Shown: one piece after another, positions 24,841 to 37,999 of the stretch
Position numbering within the stretch: the stretch's first letter is position 1
Layout: every line of letters begins with the position of its first letter
Origin: Gordionus sp. m RMFG-2023
Taxonomy: Eukaryota; Nematomorpha; Gordioida; Chordodea; Parachordodidae
Length of the DNA: 64,000 bases
NCBI RefSeq assembly: GCF_954871325.1
Contig: NC_088775.1
Location: forward strand, 63,775,561-63,839,560
Reading direction: 5' to 3'
Made by a program: the position numbers and the translations under genes
Notes under the pieces: model-generated
What the model was told of the DNA's origin: nothing
The model's input: only the letters and a program-made list of their open reading frames with translations
The model's database searches: none

Positions 24841-26030
24841 TTAATTGGCACTGCCATTATATTTTGCTCCACAAGGAAAAAATAAATTGTGAAAATTTTT
24901 AAAAATTATATCCTAAGCCTAGTTAAAAGTTATTGATACTAGAACGATGTTCTTAAACCTTTGGGTCTTGTAATAAATTAGCACTGCTGTTATATTTTAC
25001 TCCACGAGGAAAAAAATTTACGAATTTTATTTAAGATGTTGTTTTAAGCCTTGTTAAATGTTTATGATCTTAGGAAGATGTTCTAAAACCTTTGGATCTA
25101 GAATAAATTAGCACTGCAATTATATTTTACTCCACAAGGAAAAAATAAATTGTGAAAATTTTTTAAAATTTATCTTAAGCCTAAAAGTTTTTGATACTAG
25201 AAAGATGTTCTTAAACCTTTAGGTACTGTAATAAATTGGCACTGCTATTAAATTCAACTCCTTGAGGAAAAAATTATTAATTTTTTTAACACGTTTTTTT
25301 AAAACTAGTTAAATATTTATGATATTAGAAGATGTTTTAAAACTTTTGGGCCTAGTAAGTAATTGACACTGCTATTATATTTTACTCCACGAGGAAACAA
25401 TAAATGCGAAAATTTTTTAAAAACATATTTTAAGCCTAGTTAAAAGTCTTAGATACTAGAAAGATGTTCCTAAACCTTTTGGTTTTGTAATAAATTAGCA
25501 CTGCTGTTATATTTTATTCCATTAAAAAATAAATTTATGAATTTTTTTTAAGACGTTGTTTTAAATTAGTTAAATGTTTATGATAGGAATATGTTTTAAA
25601 ACCTTTGGGTATAGTAATAAATTTTCGCTGCCATTATATTTTGCTCCACAAGGAATAAATAAATTGTGAAAATTTTTTAAAAATGTTTTAAGTCTACTTA
25701 AGTATTTTATAGTAAATAGATGTTCAAAACTTCTGGGTCTAGTAATAAATTGGTACTAGCATATTATTTTACGCCACGAGGAAAAATTAATTACGAAAAT
25801 TTTTTAAAATTATGTTTTAAACTTAGTTAAAAGTTTTCGATACTAAAAAATGTTCAAAAACCTTTGGCTAATAATAAATTGGCACTGCCATTATATTTTA
25901 TCCCACGAGAAAAAATAAATTATCACGAGAAAAAATAAATTATTTAATTTTTTTTTAAATTTATTTTAAGCCTAGTTAAATGTTTTTGTACTATAAAGAT
26001 GTTCTAAAACATCTGAATTCACAAAGAAAT
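24841..26030. repeat. left array of ~125-bp units in element B
   Basis: About nine to ten units, each with a 'ttggcactgccattatattt' type block, ctccacgaggaaaaa, then a t-rich stretch, 'aagcctagttaaaagttttt' and 'gatactagaaagatgttc', then 'aaacctttgggtct'. The inverted right array is at 42480-43660 and 45476-46020, interrupted by an hAT. Copies differ by about 10-20 percent. A 22-bp sub-duplication (cacgagaaaaaataaattat) is preserved in both arms at 25912-25945 and 43045-43090, so it predates the arm duplication. Confidence 0.85.
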
Positions 26031-26936
26031 TTCTAGCGTTAATCTTATTTAACCCCCGCGTAAAATATAAAAATAAAATTATATATTTATGTTTTGAGTA
26101 AGGTTCATATAGTATTAATTCCAATGTGCTATTCTGATTCATTCCACGAGGAAGGTTAAAATATCAATATTTTTATTAACTTTGTTATGAGACTAGTTAA
26201 AAGTTATTTATACTATAAATTTTTTTTTAAAACCTTTGATTTCATAGAGAGATTCCTATTGACATTATTTTTTATAATTCTCTACGTTAAAATTTAGAAA
26301 TATTAAAAAATATATTTATGTTTTGAGCCCAATAGTAAGTTTGGGTCTAATAATAAGTTGTCGTTATCATTCTATTTACGAGATAATTAAAAATTTAAAA
26401 AATTTTACGAACTTTGTTTTGTGCCTAATTAAATTTTTTGATATTAGAAAAATGTTCCAAGGCCCTAGTGTCTAGAATAAATTAATATTGCTATTATTTT
26501 TTAACTTGAATTTAGTTTAAATTTTTGAAATGAGTAGTATACCATTTGAAACTTTTTAGGGGATTGGTATTGGAAAAGAAAAGGCTGGGGAAGTTGATCA
26601 GTCAGCCCATTTTAAAATTTAAGTCACTTGGATATATTAATTTCCTTAAATGATTATTTTGAAATATTTAACTATTACAAATTTTTTATATCAAATTTCG
26701 AAAATGTTTGTAAGACAAATAATTTTAGAAAAATTGAACTATCATAATTTGTGATTTTTACAAAAATTTATGATGAATTTTACAAATATATATGATGTCA
26801 GGAAAAGGACGACAAAAATAGTTTCCAAAAGAAAGATAAGGAAAAGATATTTATATCTTTGGGGAGATTTCTATACCCCCTATTTTTTTTTCTATTCTCC
26901 AGAATACTCCAAAATAAATGGTTTAAAAACTTTGGA

Positions 26937-27681
26937 GAAATGGGTAAAATTTTTTAAAAATAACTATAAATCTACAAAAAGATGTACTGTACCTATTTAA
27001 ATTTTACTTTAATTTGTCCTCTTAAAAAAAAATTTTTTAATATTTTTTTTTATGTATCCCTATCAATGTACTTTTCTTAATTCATTGAGCTTGATTATAA
27101 ACAACATATTATAAATATGATGAATTGTTATTTCCTTATGTCATTTCTTAAAAAGTATGAAGCCTTAAAATCGTACTTTCTTTTAATTAACAATCCACCA
27201 TTATCAGAAATTTTTTGAAATGATTTAAAAAACGCTTATCTTTGGTTTTCCCATTCCTTGATGTATAAGTTTCATTAAAAAAAATAAAACAGTTATTGAA
27301 ATATTTATTAATTTAAAATCATTAAAATATTTGTTAACCGAAAGAAAAATGAAATATTTTTCCATTACAAGTAAAGGCAATATTTAAAACAAATATAATT
27401 AAAATGGACAAAATCCAAGTAAATGCTTTGAGAGATATGTTTTAGACATTGTAGGTAATAAGTTGATCTCAGAATCTCTGGAAGAAATAGATGGAAATCA
27501 AAATTCCAAGTAGTCACATTTAGAAATGTCTATAGAATCTTTGAATAATAAAAATTTTTGTTCAAATAAGTCAAAGTTGTTTAACGAATCAGCCAAGTTT
27601 ATAGATAAAATAATCACGGCCAAAACTAGTTAATAAAAAATTAGACATCGGATAAGGATTTCTGCTAATCACCCTCAGGGT
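26937..27681. other. element B interior, no gene
   Basis: AT-rich sequence inside the left arm boundary. A patch at 27400-27640 has codon-like texture but is full of stops; nothing recognised. Confidence 0.4.
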
Positions 27682-28706
27682 CAGGGTTGCCAGGTCAAAA
27701 TTTTCAAATTGTGGGAGAAATTCGGTATTTTGGAGTAATATAAAAATTGTGGGAGAAATATGAAAATTGCTAAAAAAAAAAATTTTTGATCCGCTTATTA
27801 TTTTTTATAAATATAAAATCGAATCTATTTTCCAAAATAAAAGAGGTAATTATTTTTCAAAATAAAATAGCCAACTATTTTTCAAAATAAAATAGCCAAC
27901 TATTTTTCAAAATAAAATAGCCAACTATTTTTCAAAATAAAATAGCCAACTATTTAAAATAAAATAGCCAACTATTTTTCAAAATAAAATAGCCAACTAT
28001 TTTTCAAAAAAAAATAGCCAACTATTTTTCAAAATAAAATAGCCAACTATTTTTCAAAATAAAATAGCCAACTATTTTTCAAAATAAAATAGCCAACTAT
28101 TTTTCAAAATAAAATATCCAACTCTTTTTCAAAATTAAATAGGTAACTATTTTCCAAAATAAAATACGCAACTATTTTCAAAATAGGTAATTATAATATG
28201 ACACAAAATTTCTTAAATACTCTCTTTATTATTAAAATAACATATTGATTTATTATATTAATTTTGTTTAAAAATAATAACCAACGATCTTTTTTAAATA
28301 CAAAAGAATGTAAACAAGATAAAATTTTATAAAAAAATTGTAATTTTACAATGTAAAAAAATATATTTTATGCTAATGTATAAATAAGATTTTATAAAAA
28401 AACAAACAATTTTAAATTTACAATGTAAAAAATAATTATAATCAGTGCGGGGAAGTTGTTCTACAGTATTTAGTTAATACAATGTGGGAAGGGAATATGA
28501 TATTTTGAGGCATCAAAAATCTTCAAAGCATAAATCAGTACAGGGCAGTCTATCAACATCTCTTGCAAAACAAAAAAATTGTGGGAGAAATTAAAAAATT
28601 GTGGGAGCTTTTTATGGGAGATTTCTAATTGTGGGAGTGAGATGTATGTGGGTAAACTAAAAAATTGTGGGAGACTCCCATTGATGGGGGGGGCATGGCA
28701 ACCCTG
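27682..28706. mobile_element. non-autonomous hAT carrying a minisatellite
   Basis: Ends CAGGGTTGCCAGGTCAAAA and the complement GGCATGGCAACCCTG; exact target duplication ctcagggt at 27674-27681 and 28707-28714. The tips contain aattgtgggagaaatt-like repeats in both arms. Inside is a 25-bp minisatellite (27845-28190) and, at 28465-28575, a frame reading YDILRHQKSSKHKSVQ that looks like the His-His half of a BED/TTF-type finger, hinting that it derives from an autonomous hAT. Confidence 0.9.
27845..28190. repeat. 25-bp minisatellite, ~13 copies
   Basis: Unit ccaactatttttcaaaata followed by aaatag. Central copies are identical except for one 5-bp deletion and single changes; edge copies (for example taggtaactattttcc) are diverged, the usual pattern of expansion from the middle. 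Confidence 0.95.
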
Positions 28707-28714
28707 CTCAGGGT

Positions 28715-29488
28715 TATATTATAAATATAAATAAAATAATTTTTAATAAATATTAAGATAAATTGTCTAATGCTGACGGATAATTAGCCGAAATCCTTAA
28801 ATCCTTAGCCAATGCCAAATTATTTTAGCTGATTTTTAGGCTAAGCTTAATTAGCATAATTTTTCGCCAATTATGCAACACAAGATCAGACCATAATAAA
28901 ACACTATTAAATTTGAAAATAAAATTTTAAATCATGGAAATTTCCTTTCATAAATAATGAAAACAAGGATTACGTTAAGGGGCACACAATATATTGCCAA
29001 CAGAAACTCTTCGTTAGATTTTAAAAATGGGAAAATAACAAGTATATTAAGGTATGTAATTTACGATATTTTATACTTTTTCCCAAAATCTGCACACAAC
29101 TGATTATAATAATTTCGATTATTTTTATTTATATTTTTTAACATTATAATTTACGCAATTTAATTGTGAAAGAACGTTTAGTAAATTTAAAATAGGCTTA
29201 GGGAAAATATGAGATACAATAATTTATAGGCATTTTTTATTGATATCCTTAGTAAATTGTTGATGCAAATTTAACTAGAAATAATTTTCTTTATTTACGC
29301 TAAAGTTCTAAATTAATGAGATTTAATAGTTTTAAAAATTTTATCTTCTTTTAATTTATTTATTTAAATTCTATTTGGGAAATGTATGATTTTATACAAT
29401 CAATCTTATTAAAGGTTTAATGTGATTTGCATTATTTAGATTTTGATGATAATTATAAATATGAAATCAATGATTTAATTGTGCAATT
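28715..29488. other. element B interior, no gene
   Basis: AT-rich; nothing recognised. Confidence 0.4.
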
Positions 29489-29582
29489 TAGTGTTGTTAA
29501 ACTTCTAAGGCTAGTAGTTTTTAACTGCGACTCGAGCATAGTTTCTAGTCGAAAAAACAATTCCGACTAGAGTCGACTTCCA
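29489..29582. mobile_element. solo tip fragment related to element A
   Basis: Begins tagtgttgttaaac and contains gcgactcgagc and tagtttctagtcgaaaaaac, closely matching 3855-3885 in the left tip of element A. No partner end was seen. Confidence 0.7.
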
Positions 29583-29926
29583 AGATTTTATATACAAAAA
29601 TAAATGTTATAAAACCATATAAAAGAATTTATAATCATAGTTTTTAATATATATCAGAACTGCAGAGGTACGAATACGATGCATTAAAAAATAAAATCAT
29701 GCTCTTTTTTAAAATCCTTTAACCTTATCCCTATATTTTTTAGATATCCTCTTTTAAAATCCTTTTTGGCATTTTAATATTACAACCTTTTTGATTATAT
29801 AGCAATATTTAATATTATAAATAAATAAAAATAAAATAAAATTTAATGGTACCAGCCAGACGGCAAAAAAAAAGTAAGAAAAAGATTAAATATTATTTTT
29901 TTTTGGAAATAGATAATAATAATATT

Positions 29927-32532
29927 TAGTGAAGGTCAACGGTCCGGTCCTATCGGTCTTAGACCGGGACCCGACCGGGCCGATTGTCGGATCGATCTTT
30001 TTATTGAGGACCGTTGTCCGGACCGATTAATATTTAAGTTTACTTTACTATTCAATTAATATAATTTTTTTTTATATTTTATTTTATGATATTTTTCTAG
30101 AGGAGTTATTTTAGATTTTGTTAATTTTTTTTTTACAATATGAAAACCATAAGTTTGTCCAAGAAATATTTTACTTATAGTCCTAATAAAAAACATAGAA
30201 TATGTGTTCACTGTAATACCAAATTTAACATATCGTCAGCAACAAGTAACAAAATAATTGTTTATAATTTTTTAAGCAATAAATTAATCAAAATAAGCAG
30301 TATTATTATTAAAATATTTTGGTTATTATTTATATATCTATTTTTTCTTAAGAAACTGTCTGAATAATTCATTGTCAAAATAACTTAACCTTATTCTTAA
30401 TAAAATAATTAGGTACCTTAAGCAGACATCTGATAAAACATAAAATATATACTTCCAATGATGAAAATGAAAATATCTCAAAAACACAATCTACTCTTAA
30501 TTTTAATATGCCCTCCACAAGCACAAAATCACTTTCTTCAATACCATTGGATAAATTCCAAACAGATCATATGAACCAACTCATTATAAAATGGGTAATA
30601 ATGGACTCTCTGCCAATGAAGACTTTTGAAAGTTCAGGTCTTCATAATTTAATCAAATATTTAAACTCAACTGCTACAATTTCGTCAAAAAACAAAGTTA
30701 AAATTTTTTATACAGCTAATTTTGAGAAACTAAGAAATTCTCTAAAAGATATTTTAAATAAAAATAATTCTTTAATAAGCTTTACCACAGATATGTGGAG
30801 CAATATAAATAAAATTTCATTTATAGCCATTACTGCACACTATATTGATTCTTCTTTTACATTAAAAAATATTTTACTTGATATAAATCATATCCCATTT
30901 CCTCATACTTCTGAAGAAATATCCTTAGCTATAAAAGAAGTAATTGATGTATATCAATTGGAGGAGAATATACTGGCCTGTACTACAGATAATGCCAATA
31001 ACATCCTAAAAATCATGGATCAGAATATTTATAAGGAACAAAAATTTAAAGGCTTTAGATGCTGTGCCCATATTCTAAACCTAATATCTCAGGAAGGTAT
31101 ATATAACAACTATCCTAGAAAAGTGTAGAGACATAGCCTTTTCTATAAATAAATCACCCAAAATAAATCAAGCATATGTACAAATATGTGAAAATAAGGG
31201 TGTTACAAAATTTAAAATCCCTTCTGATATCCCTATTAGATGGAATAGCTCCTATTTAATGATGAATACAATTTATGAGGTATTTACATTTTTATCCAAT
31301 TATTTTTAAAAAATATTTAATTTTTAGAACATGGATGCTATAGAAGAAGTACTTTTTTGGAATTACAAACAATTTAAAGGGGTTTTCTTTACTGAGTGTG
31401 AAAAAGAAGACCTTAAAGAAGCTGTAGATTTTCTAAGGCCCTTCTATAAAGCCACACTTGATTTAACAGGATCCAAATATCCTACAGTTGGGATTTCCAT
31501 GTTATATATGGAGAATATAAATAATGAAATTTTAAATAATATAAAAAAGGATAATAACAATACAAGAAAAGAAATTCTTAATAACATGCTGGTTAAAATG
31601 CAGAAATATCTCAATGAATTATTTTGCTATGAATCATATGTCTCAACATTATTGGATCCGAGATTAAAACAAGTTTACATGCCTAATACTCTTAATAGAA
31701 TTGAGTATATGACCAAATTTTCAAAATATTTAAGGAAAATAGAAAATAAAGAAAATACAGGAATAACGGATTCTCAGGTATATTTTTAATATTTATTTAT
31801 TAAATCCTAATTTTCAAACATTTGTGCCAGGAGGAAATCAATGAATTTAATTTTTTAGAAAGAATTTTATCCCAAAAAAGAAATTCAGAAGGGGATTATA
31901 TATTTGCAGAAATCATTGTATAAAATATATCAGAACTTCACACCTATTTGAATGAACCTCTTGTTTCATTAAAGGATGACATATATGGTGGAAAGCCAAT
32001 AGTGAAAGGTCTTTTATATTTTTTAAATAGTCAATATAGTTTATTATATAGATTTCCAGTCCTCTCATTAGCAGCTAGAAATTTTTTAGCAATTCAAGCA
32101 ACATCTGTCCCCTGTGAACAAATATTTTCGAAAGCAGGAGATCTTGTCACTAAAAAAAGGAATAGGCTTTCAAACAAAACAATACAAGCTTTGATGTGTA
32201 TGGGCTCTTGGTTAAAGAATGGAATAGATCTACCGCCTCCATTAAGTCCCTCTTCTAATTCCTTCCAAGGAAGTTCTACAAACAAAGACATTAGCATTTA
32301 TTTAAATTAAATATTTGTATTAATTATTATATTATTCATAATTAATTTTATATTGTTTATATAATACTCTTATATTTAATAAAATGATAAAACAAATTAA
32401 ATTAGGTTAAAAAAATATGTTTTTTATTTAGGACCACGGTCTGGATCGATCTTTTTTTTAAGGACCGTGGTCCGGTCCGGTCCGAGGGTATCGGTCCAGT
32501 CCGGACCAAAGACCGGACCGTGATTTTCCCTA
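29927..32532 (+). mobile_element. Element D: nearly whole hAT transposon
   Basis: The tips are rich in ggtccggtc/gaccggacc motifs in inverted orientation: left tagtgaaggtcaacggtccg, right complement tagggaaaatcacggtccgg. I could not define a clean 8-bp target duplication (ataatatt on the left; the right flank is unclear). It encodes the transposase described at 30140-32310. Nested in the centre of element B. Confidence 0.8.
30140..32310 (+). CDS. hAT transposase with BED zinc finger (element D)
   Basis: Exon 1 (30140-30245) starts MKTISLSKKYFTY and has the first finger half CVHCNTKF. A GT-AG intron (30246-30412) joins in frame to STLSRHLIKHK, completing the C2H2 BED finger. Exon 2 runs to about 31095 with FTTDMWSNINKISFIAITAH (first catalytic region), ACTTDNANNILK and FRCCAHILNLI. 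Then come KIPSDIPIRWNSSYLM (31210-31260), an intron at 31280-31327, 31328-31776 (PTVGISMLYMENI, SYVSTLLDPRLKQVY), another intron, and the dimerisation domain LSLAARNFLAIQATSVPCEQ, IFSKAGDLVTKKRNRLS. A frame interruption near 31096-31120 and one in-frame stop near 31921 are the only breaks seen, so it is a recently active copy. Confidence 0.85.
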
Positions 32533-32754
32533 CTTATAGGTAATATTATATATTTTGAACATTTTTAATTTCAGTGATGATGTACCATAGAAAAGTGACA
32601 TTGTTATTATTAAGCTTTTTCTAATTTTTTGTAGTAATGAGCTTACTACCTATAAAGGTGACTATTTAAATTAAACATAAGTAAAAATGTTCTGATATAA
32701 TTTAAAACTAGACAATTATCTAATTCTAAACTCCCTTTTGAAATTATTTTAGTA

Positions 32755-33157
32755 TATATGTCGTATTGGGATTCGGAATCCGTGGGGATTCGGAATCTTT
32801 TAATTTTAAATCCTTTATCGAGAGCGATTTAAAAAATTTTAAAGTTCAATTTTAATCGGAAATGTATTCTAGCATGGGTAGAATATCCAAACTGTAAATT
32901 TCAAACAATTTTGCCATGAACTTTAGAACTACTTCTAATTTATATTAATTTTTATATGGATTTTTCATATAAATTAAAAAAATACTAAAATGTCTATCGC
33001 TGAAATGGGCTGAAATTTATAGGGTAAATACTCTACACATGCTGGAATTCAATTCCTGTAAAATCAGATTTTTAGAATCCAAAAAATCGTCCATAGTAAA
33101 TGATTTAAAATTGAGAATGCCGAATCCCCACCGATTCCGAAACCCCATACGACATAT
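32755..33157. mobile_element. 400-bp MITE with ATATGTCGTAT inverted ends
   Basis: The left atatgtcgtattgggattcg and the complement of the right end atatgtcgtatggggtttcg are inverted over about 40 bp, each followed by gtggggattcgg. No coding. The target is probably TA, giving a Tc1/mariner-like guess; superfamily not certain. Confidence 0.75.
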
Positions 33158-33429
33158 TTATTTTTGAAATTATCATATTTATTTTTAAATTATATTAATA
33201 TAATATTTTGTTGGAAAACACTCTGTGCTGATGATAGTAGTATTATATATGTTAAATGTTTAGATGCAAGAATGGAGTTCAACTAGAAAGATGCACTAAA
33301 TAAAAATGATCTTTTATGACAAAAATATTTAAAAATATTAAATCAATTTTAGTGAGTTATTTTCTAAGAAATATTATAGGGGAATTATTTTCCGCTTACC
33401 CATTAAAAAATCAGAATACTATTATGCAG

Positions 33430-33552
33430 CCTGTAGAATTTGTTTGTAGTTGGACATCTATTAGCAAAATCTCGAGGCTTAGATATTATTTATCTGGCTA
33501 AAATATTGAGCTAGCCATTTTAAAAATCGTCTCAAAACGAGCTTTAACACTA
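33430..33552. mobile_element. truncated hAT MITE (TAGTGTTGTTAAA family)
   Basis: The right half matches 48130-48238: gacatctattagcaaaat, ctggctaaaatattgagc, aaaaatcgtctcaaa, ending gctttaacacta. The left half is lost. Confidence 0.7.
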
Positions 33553-33797
33553 GGGGTGAGCATGGTTTAAATTTATTTATATTGGCTGGGGAAAGAGGAA
33601 AAGCCTGTAAAAATTATTTATATTTTACATTCTTTCTTTATCCTTATTGAATATTTAAAATAAAACTACTTATATAAAAAAGTTTAAAGAAAAACACATT
33701 TAAATTAATTCAATAAAAAAAATAAAATAAAAATAATAAAAGGGAGAGGCAATGGAAAAAACGAAAAGAAAAGAATTTGATGTCTGACCCAGAGCTC

Positions 33798-35870
33798 CGT
33801 GAAGTTGGCCGAACATTTGGAAGCACATAGAAGCCGAATTTAAGGAAAAAAAGTTATAGGCAAAAATAAAAATTTGTGCCAACTTCACCCTTAAAAGTTG
33901 ATTGAAAGCACTAACGATAAAACTTATATCATTCTTTAGTGCTTCGTTAGTAGAGGTTAGTGCTTCAAACTTTTGTTGCCAAATTTAAGAATAAAAAGTT
34001 ATTGGCGAAAAAAACAAAAATAAACAAATATTGGCAACGTGCCAAAACAAAAACTAGAGTAGTACTAAACATCCGGTTTTCGCCATTATTTAGTGCTTAA
34101 TTAATGTATTTAAATTCCGTTATTAATTTAGTTAACCGCCATATGGAAAAAAAGTTATTAGCTAAATATAAATTATGACATCACGATTTAAGCGTGAAGT
34201 TGGCCGAACTTCTAGAAGCACTAACGATGAAACTTATATCATTCTTTAGTGCTTCGTTAGTAGAGGTTAGTGCTTCAATCACTTTTGTTGCCGAATTTAA
34301 GAATAAAAAGTTATTGGCGAAAAAAACAAACAAATATTGGCGACGTGTCATAAAAACTAGAGTAGTACTAAACATCCGGTTTCCGCCATTATTTAGTGCT
34401 TAATAAATGTATTTAAATTCCGTTATTAATTTGGTTAACCGCTATATGGAAAAAAAGTTATAAGCTAAATAAAAATTATGACGTCACGATTTAAGCGTGA
34501 AGTTGGCCGAACTTTTGGAAGCACTAACGATGAAACTTATATCATTCTTTAGTGCTTCGTTAGTAGAGGTTAGTGCTTCAATCACATTTGTTGCCGAATT
34601 TAAGAATAAAAAGTTATTGGCAAAAAAACAAAAATAAACAAATTGGCGACGTGCCAAAACAAAAACTAGAGTAATACTAAACATCCGGTTTTCACCATTA
34701 TTTAGTGCTTAATTAATGTGTTTAAATTTCGTTATTAATTTAGTTAACCGCCATATGGAAAAAAAGTTATAAGCTAAATATTAATTATGACGTCACGATT
34801 TAAGCTTGAAGATGGCCGAATTTTTGGAAGCACTAACGATGAAACTTATATCATTCTTATGTGCTTCGTTAGTAGAGGTTAGTGCTTCAATGACTTTTGT
34901 AGCCGAATTTAAGAATAAAAAGTTATTTGCGAAAAAAACAAATAATGGCGATGTGCCAAAACAAAAACTATAGTAGTACTAAACATCCGGTTTTCGACAT
35001 TATTTAGTGCTTAAATTTGAATTCCATAATTAATTTGGTTAACCGTCTTTATAAAAAATTGTAATACGCTAAAGAAATGTTTAAAGGTCAAATTATGGCC
35101 AGAAAATGATGAAAGAACTAACGATGTAATTTATATCCTTCTTTAGTGCTTCGTTAGTAGAGGTTAGTGCTTCAATCACTTTTGTAGGCGAATTTAAGAA
35201 TAAAAAGTTATTAACGAAAAAAACAAAAATAAACAAATATTGGAGACGTGCCAAAACAAAAACGAGAGTAGTACCAAACCTCCGGTTTTGCCATTATTTA
35301 GTGCTTAATTAATGTATTTAAATTCCGTTATTAATTTGGATAACCGTCGTATGTAAAAATCGTAATACGCTAAAGAAATATTTAGAGGTCAAATTTTGGT
35401 CAGATAATTATGAAAGCACTAACGATGAAATTTATATCCTTTTTTAGGGCTTCCTTAGTAGAGGTTAGTGCTTCAATTACTTTTGTAGCCGAATTTAAGA
35501 ATAAAAAGTTATTTGCGAAAAAAACAAATAATGGCGACGTGGCAAAACAAAAACTATAGTAGTACTAAACATTCGGTTTTGCCATTATTTAGTGCTCAAT
35601 TAGTAAATTTGAATTTTATAATTAATTTGGTTAACCGTCTTTATAAAAAATTGCAATACGTTAAAGAAATGTTTAGAGGTCAAATTTTGGCCAGAAAATT
35701 ATGAAAGCACTAACAATGAAATTTATATAATTCTTTAGAGCTTCCTTAGTAGAGGTTGGTGCTTCAATCAGTTTAATAGCCTAATTTAAAATAAAAAAGT
35801 TATTAACAAAATAAACAAAAAATCTATCAGCAACAAACATTTTATTTTCACCATTATTTAGTACTTATTT
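33798..35870. repeat. left arm array of element C, ~305-bp units
   Basis: Seven units (near 33800, 33900, 34197, 34500, 34806, 35110, 35410 and a worn one at 35705) share ttagtgcttcgttagtagag, gaataaaaagttattggcg, aaactagagtagtactaaac and catccggttttcgccatt. Each has gaagcactaa and ttagtgcttc about 45 nt apart, able to fold back within the unit. Outer units are best preserved. Confidence 0.9.
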
Positions 35871-36379
35871 TGTAAATTTAAACTCTAATTAGTTTGATTA
35901 AAAACCCCAAGTAATTAAAAAATGCATATTGTCTTTTTGCACTTAATCTATCAATTGTTTCCGAAGATCATCTGCCATATTTGAGTAATATAATGTTTCA
36001 GAAGCTTATATATATTAAGGTTCCCAAAATACATTAATAGCTATAACCAAGTCACAAAATATTATTTCCACTACTGCCTAAATGGGTCCATTGAACCCCA
36101 TTCTTGTGTAATAATTATATAATTTTATTGTAACAACTACATTTTTTCTCAAGCATCTATTATTCTGAGGTGTCATTGAATGATATGGTTTTTAGACCAA
36201 AACATTAAAAAATTATATCAAAATCAAAATGTTTTTTACAATAATTATGGAAAGTTATTTAACTATATAAGAATGTTTCACATCATGGAAATGTGTTACA
36301 TACTATAAAAATTTACAAGTAATCAAAAATGAGTAATATAAAAATTAACCACAGAATTTCCCACATGTGATTAATAAAT

Positions 36380-36822
36380 CAACACTCAGCTGTAAACCAT
36401 AAAATAAATAGAAGCCTAACAGCTGCACACTTTACAAACATTCTTAAACCATCAAATTTATCTCAAGTAGATGGTTTAAGACCTGATGGTATGACAACCA
36501 TACCTTGGGCCCTCGGCAAATCCCTCATTGGGACTACACGTCTGTCTCATCATTCCCTTTAAACATAAATTTCACTTTAATAACACAGGCAGAAATTAAA
36601 AAGACAAACAAATACAAAAATTTTAAAAACTTCATATTCACTCCAGTAGTGACTTCTACTAAAGGGCATTTTTCGCCTTCAACATTTATGTTTTTAAAAA
36701 ATCTGCGTAATAAAATACGACTTTTCACAAATGAACCCAGAGAATTTCTTTTTATTCGACAAAAAAATCAAATAGAAATTTTTAGACACAATTATGGTTC
36801 CTTTTTGGGGACTCAATTATAG
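36380..36822 (+). pseudogene. remnant of a retroelement RT-associated C-terminal domain (LINE-like)
   Basis: Pieces in two frames: LRPDGMTTIPWALGKSL at about 36475-36525, then HWDYTSVSSFPL (36526-), with the end LRNKIRLFTNEPREFLF and IFRHNYGSFLGT by 36820. From memory this order (RPDG-x-T, PW-x2-G, WD-x-T, then TGEPR and RGN-x3-LGT) is a conserved region downstream of reverse transcriptase domains in some animal non-LTR elements. No reverse transcriptase motif was seen upstream. Worn and non-functional. Confidence 0.4.
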
Positions 36823-37163
36823 AATTTTATTTTTAATTATATAATTATTTATTAGGCTGTGTACTAAATCAAAAAAAAAATTTCTTAAAATTTTCGCAAA
36901 TCGCAAAAATTACGGGAGATTTGAGAGATACGAAACATGTCCCGATTCATACATTTATTTTCAATTTTAAAATGTTTGATATGAATGATTTACTATTTCT
37001 ATTTTTTATATTATTTGTTGATACGACTGAACGTAGAAGAAGGCATAGATTTTTAGAAGGCCGGTATATATGATATTATTTATATTATATATATTAATTC
37101 TAGAGATCAAGGATTTTTTAAAATATTTGATAGTATTCCATCTTATCCTGACAAATTTCGTCA

Positions 37164-37532
37164 GTGTTCCACATGCATGTGGAAACATTCAACTACATTC
37201 TTATAAATTTGGAGTCTATAGACGCTATAGTTAAACATAAAAACTCTATTAGTATGAAGCATCGTCTCTATATAACACTAAAAATTCCCAATCCAAATTT
37301 CTTACCTTCTACAGATATATTATCACCTTACATATTTGTAGGTGATGATGCTTATCCCCTATTGGATTTTATTATGAAACCATATAAAACAAATATAAAT
37401 GACAATAAAAATAATTTCAACAAATTATCAAAAGCTAGAGTATCAATAGAAAGATGCTTTGGCATATTGAGTGCTAAATTCAGACATCTTTACAAACCTT
37501 CAGAAACAAATATTACAAATACAAATAGTTAA
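37164..37532 (+). pseudogene. Harbinger DDE nuclease, internally deleted
   Basis: The front (MHVETFNYILINLESID, ISMKHRLYITLK) matches the N-terminal region of PIF transposases, in which F-H-M-x4-F precedes the catalytic domain. It jumps to the last third: IFVGDDAYPLLDFIMKPY (second catalytic Asp region) and KARVSIERCFGILSAKFRHL (third acidic residue, E in SIERCFG). The first catalytic Asp region is missing, so about 100 residues have been lost. A worn tail continues to about 37660. Not active. Confidence 0.85.
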
Positions 37533-37999
37533 GGCTGACTCATAATATTATTATTGATCTTGAGGGAAATGATTGTACACCAGTACATGAAGAATATCCA
37601 ATTTCAAATTTTACACAATCTCATTTCCAGCGATGGACTGAAAGCTCTAATAATATCAGATAAAAATTTAACTTATTTGTAAATAATTTGATATAAAATT
37701 TATGTATAGCATTTATTTTTTAATTCTCATAACCTTATATCTCTTATGAATGTTTTCATTTGTCAAAGTTATATAATTTATTTATAAATATTCAATAAAA
37801 AGTGCAATAAAAAGTGTTGTTTTGATTATATTGAATAAAGTTATTTAATTAATTTAATGAGGAAGACTGCTTAAATGACTAAATTTACATTTTTTAATAA
37901 ATCATTAAATATAATAATTTTTATTATAAAAATATACAAAATATGTTAAACATATTATAAATGTGGTATAAAAAATAAAGATATAAGATTACATATATA

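Noticed and set aside
26770-27000. 76-residue plus-strand ORF
   Set aside because: Lies in the inverted arm of element B and has no family features; the mirror copy near 41800-41970 is not open in the same way.
27845-28190. Regular 25-bp repeats as a CRISPR-like array
   Set aside because: There are no unique spacers; the units are contiguous and it is a minisatellite inside a eukaryotic hAT element.
34181-34684. Several similar 64-69-residue ORFs in element C
   Set aside because: Repeat-unit translations on both strands; same peptides recur because units recur.
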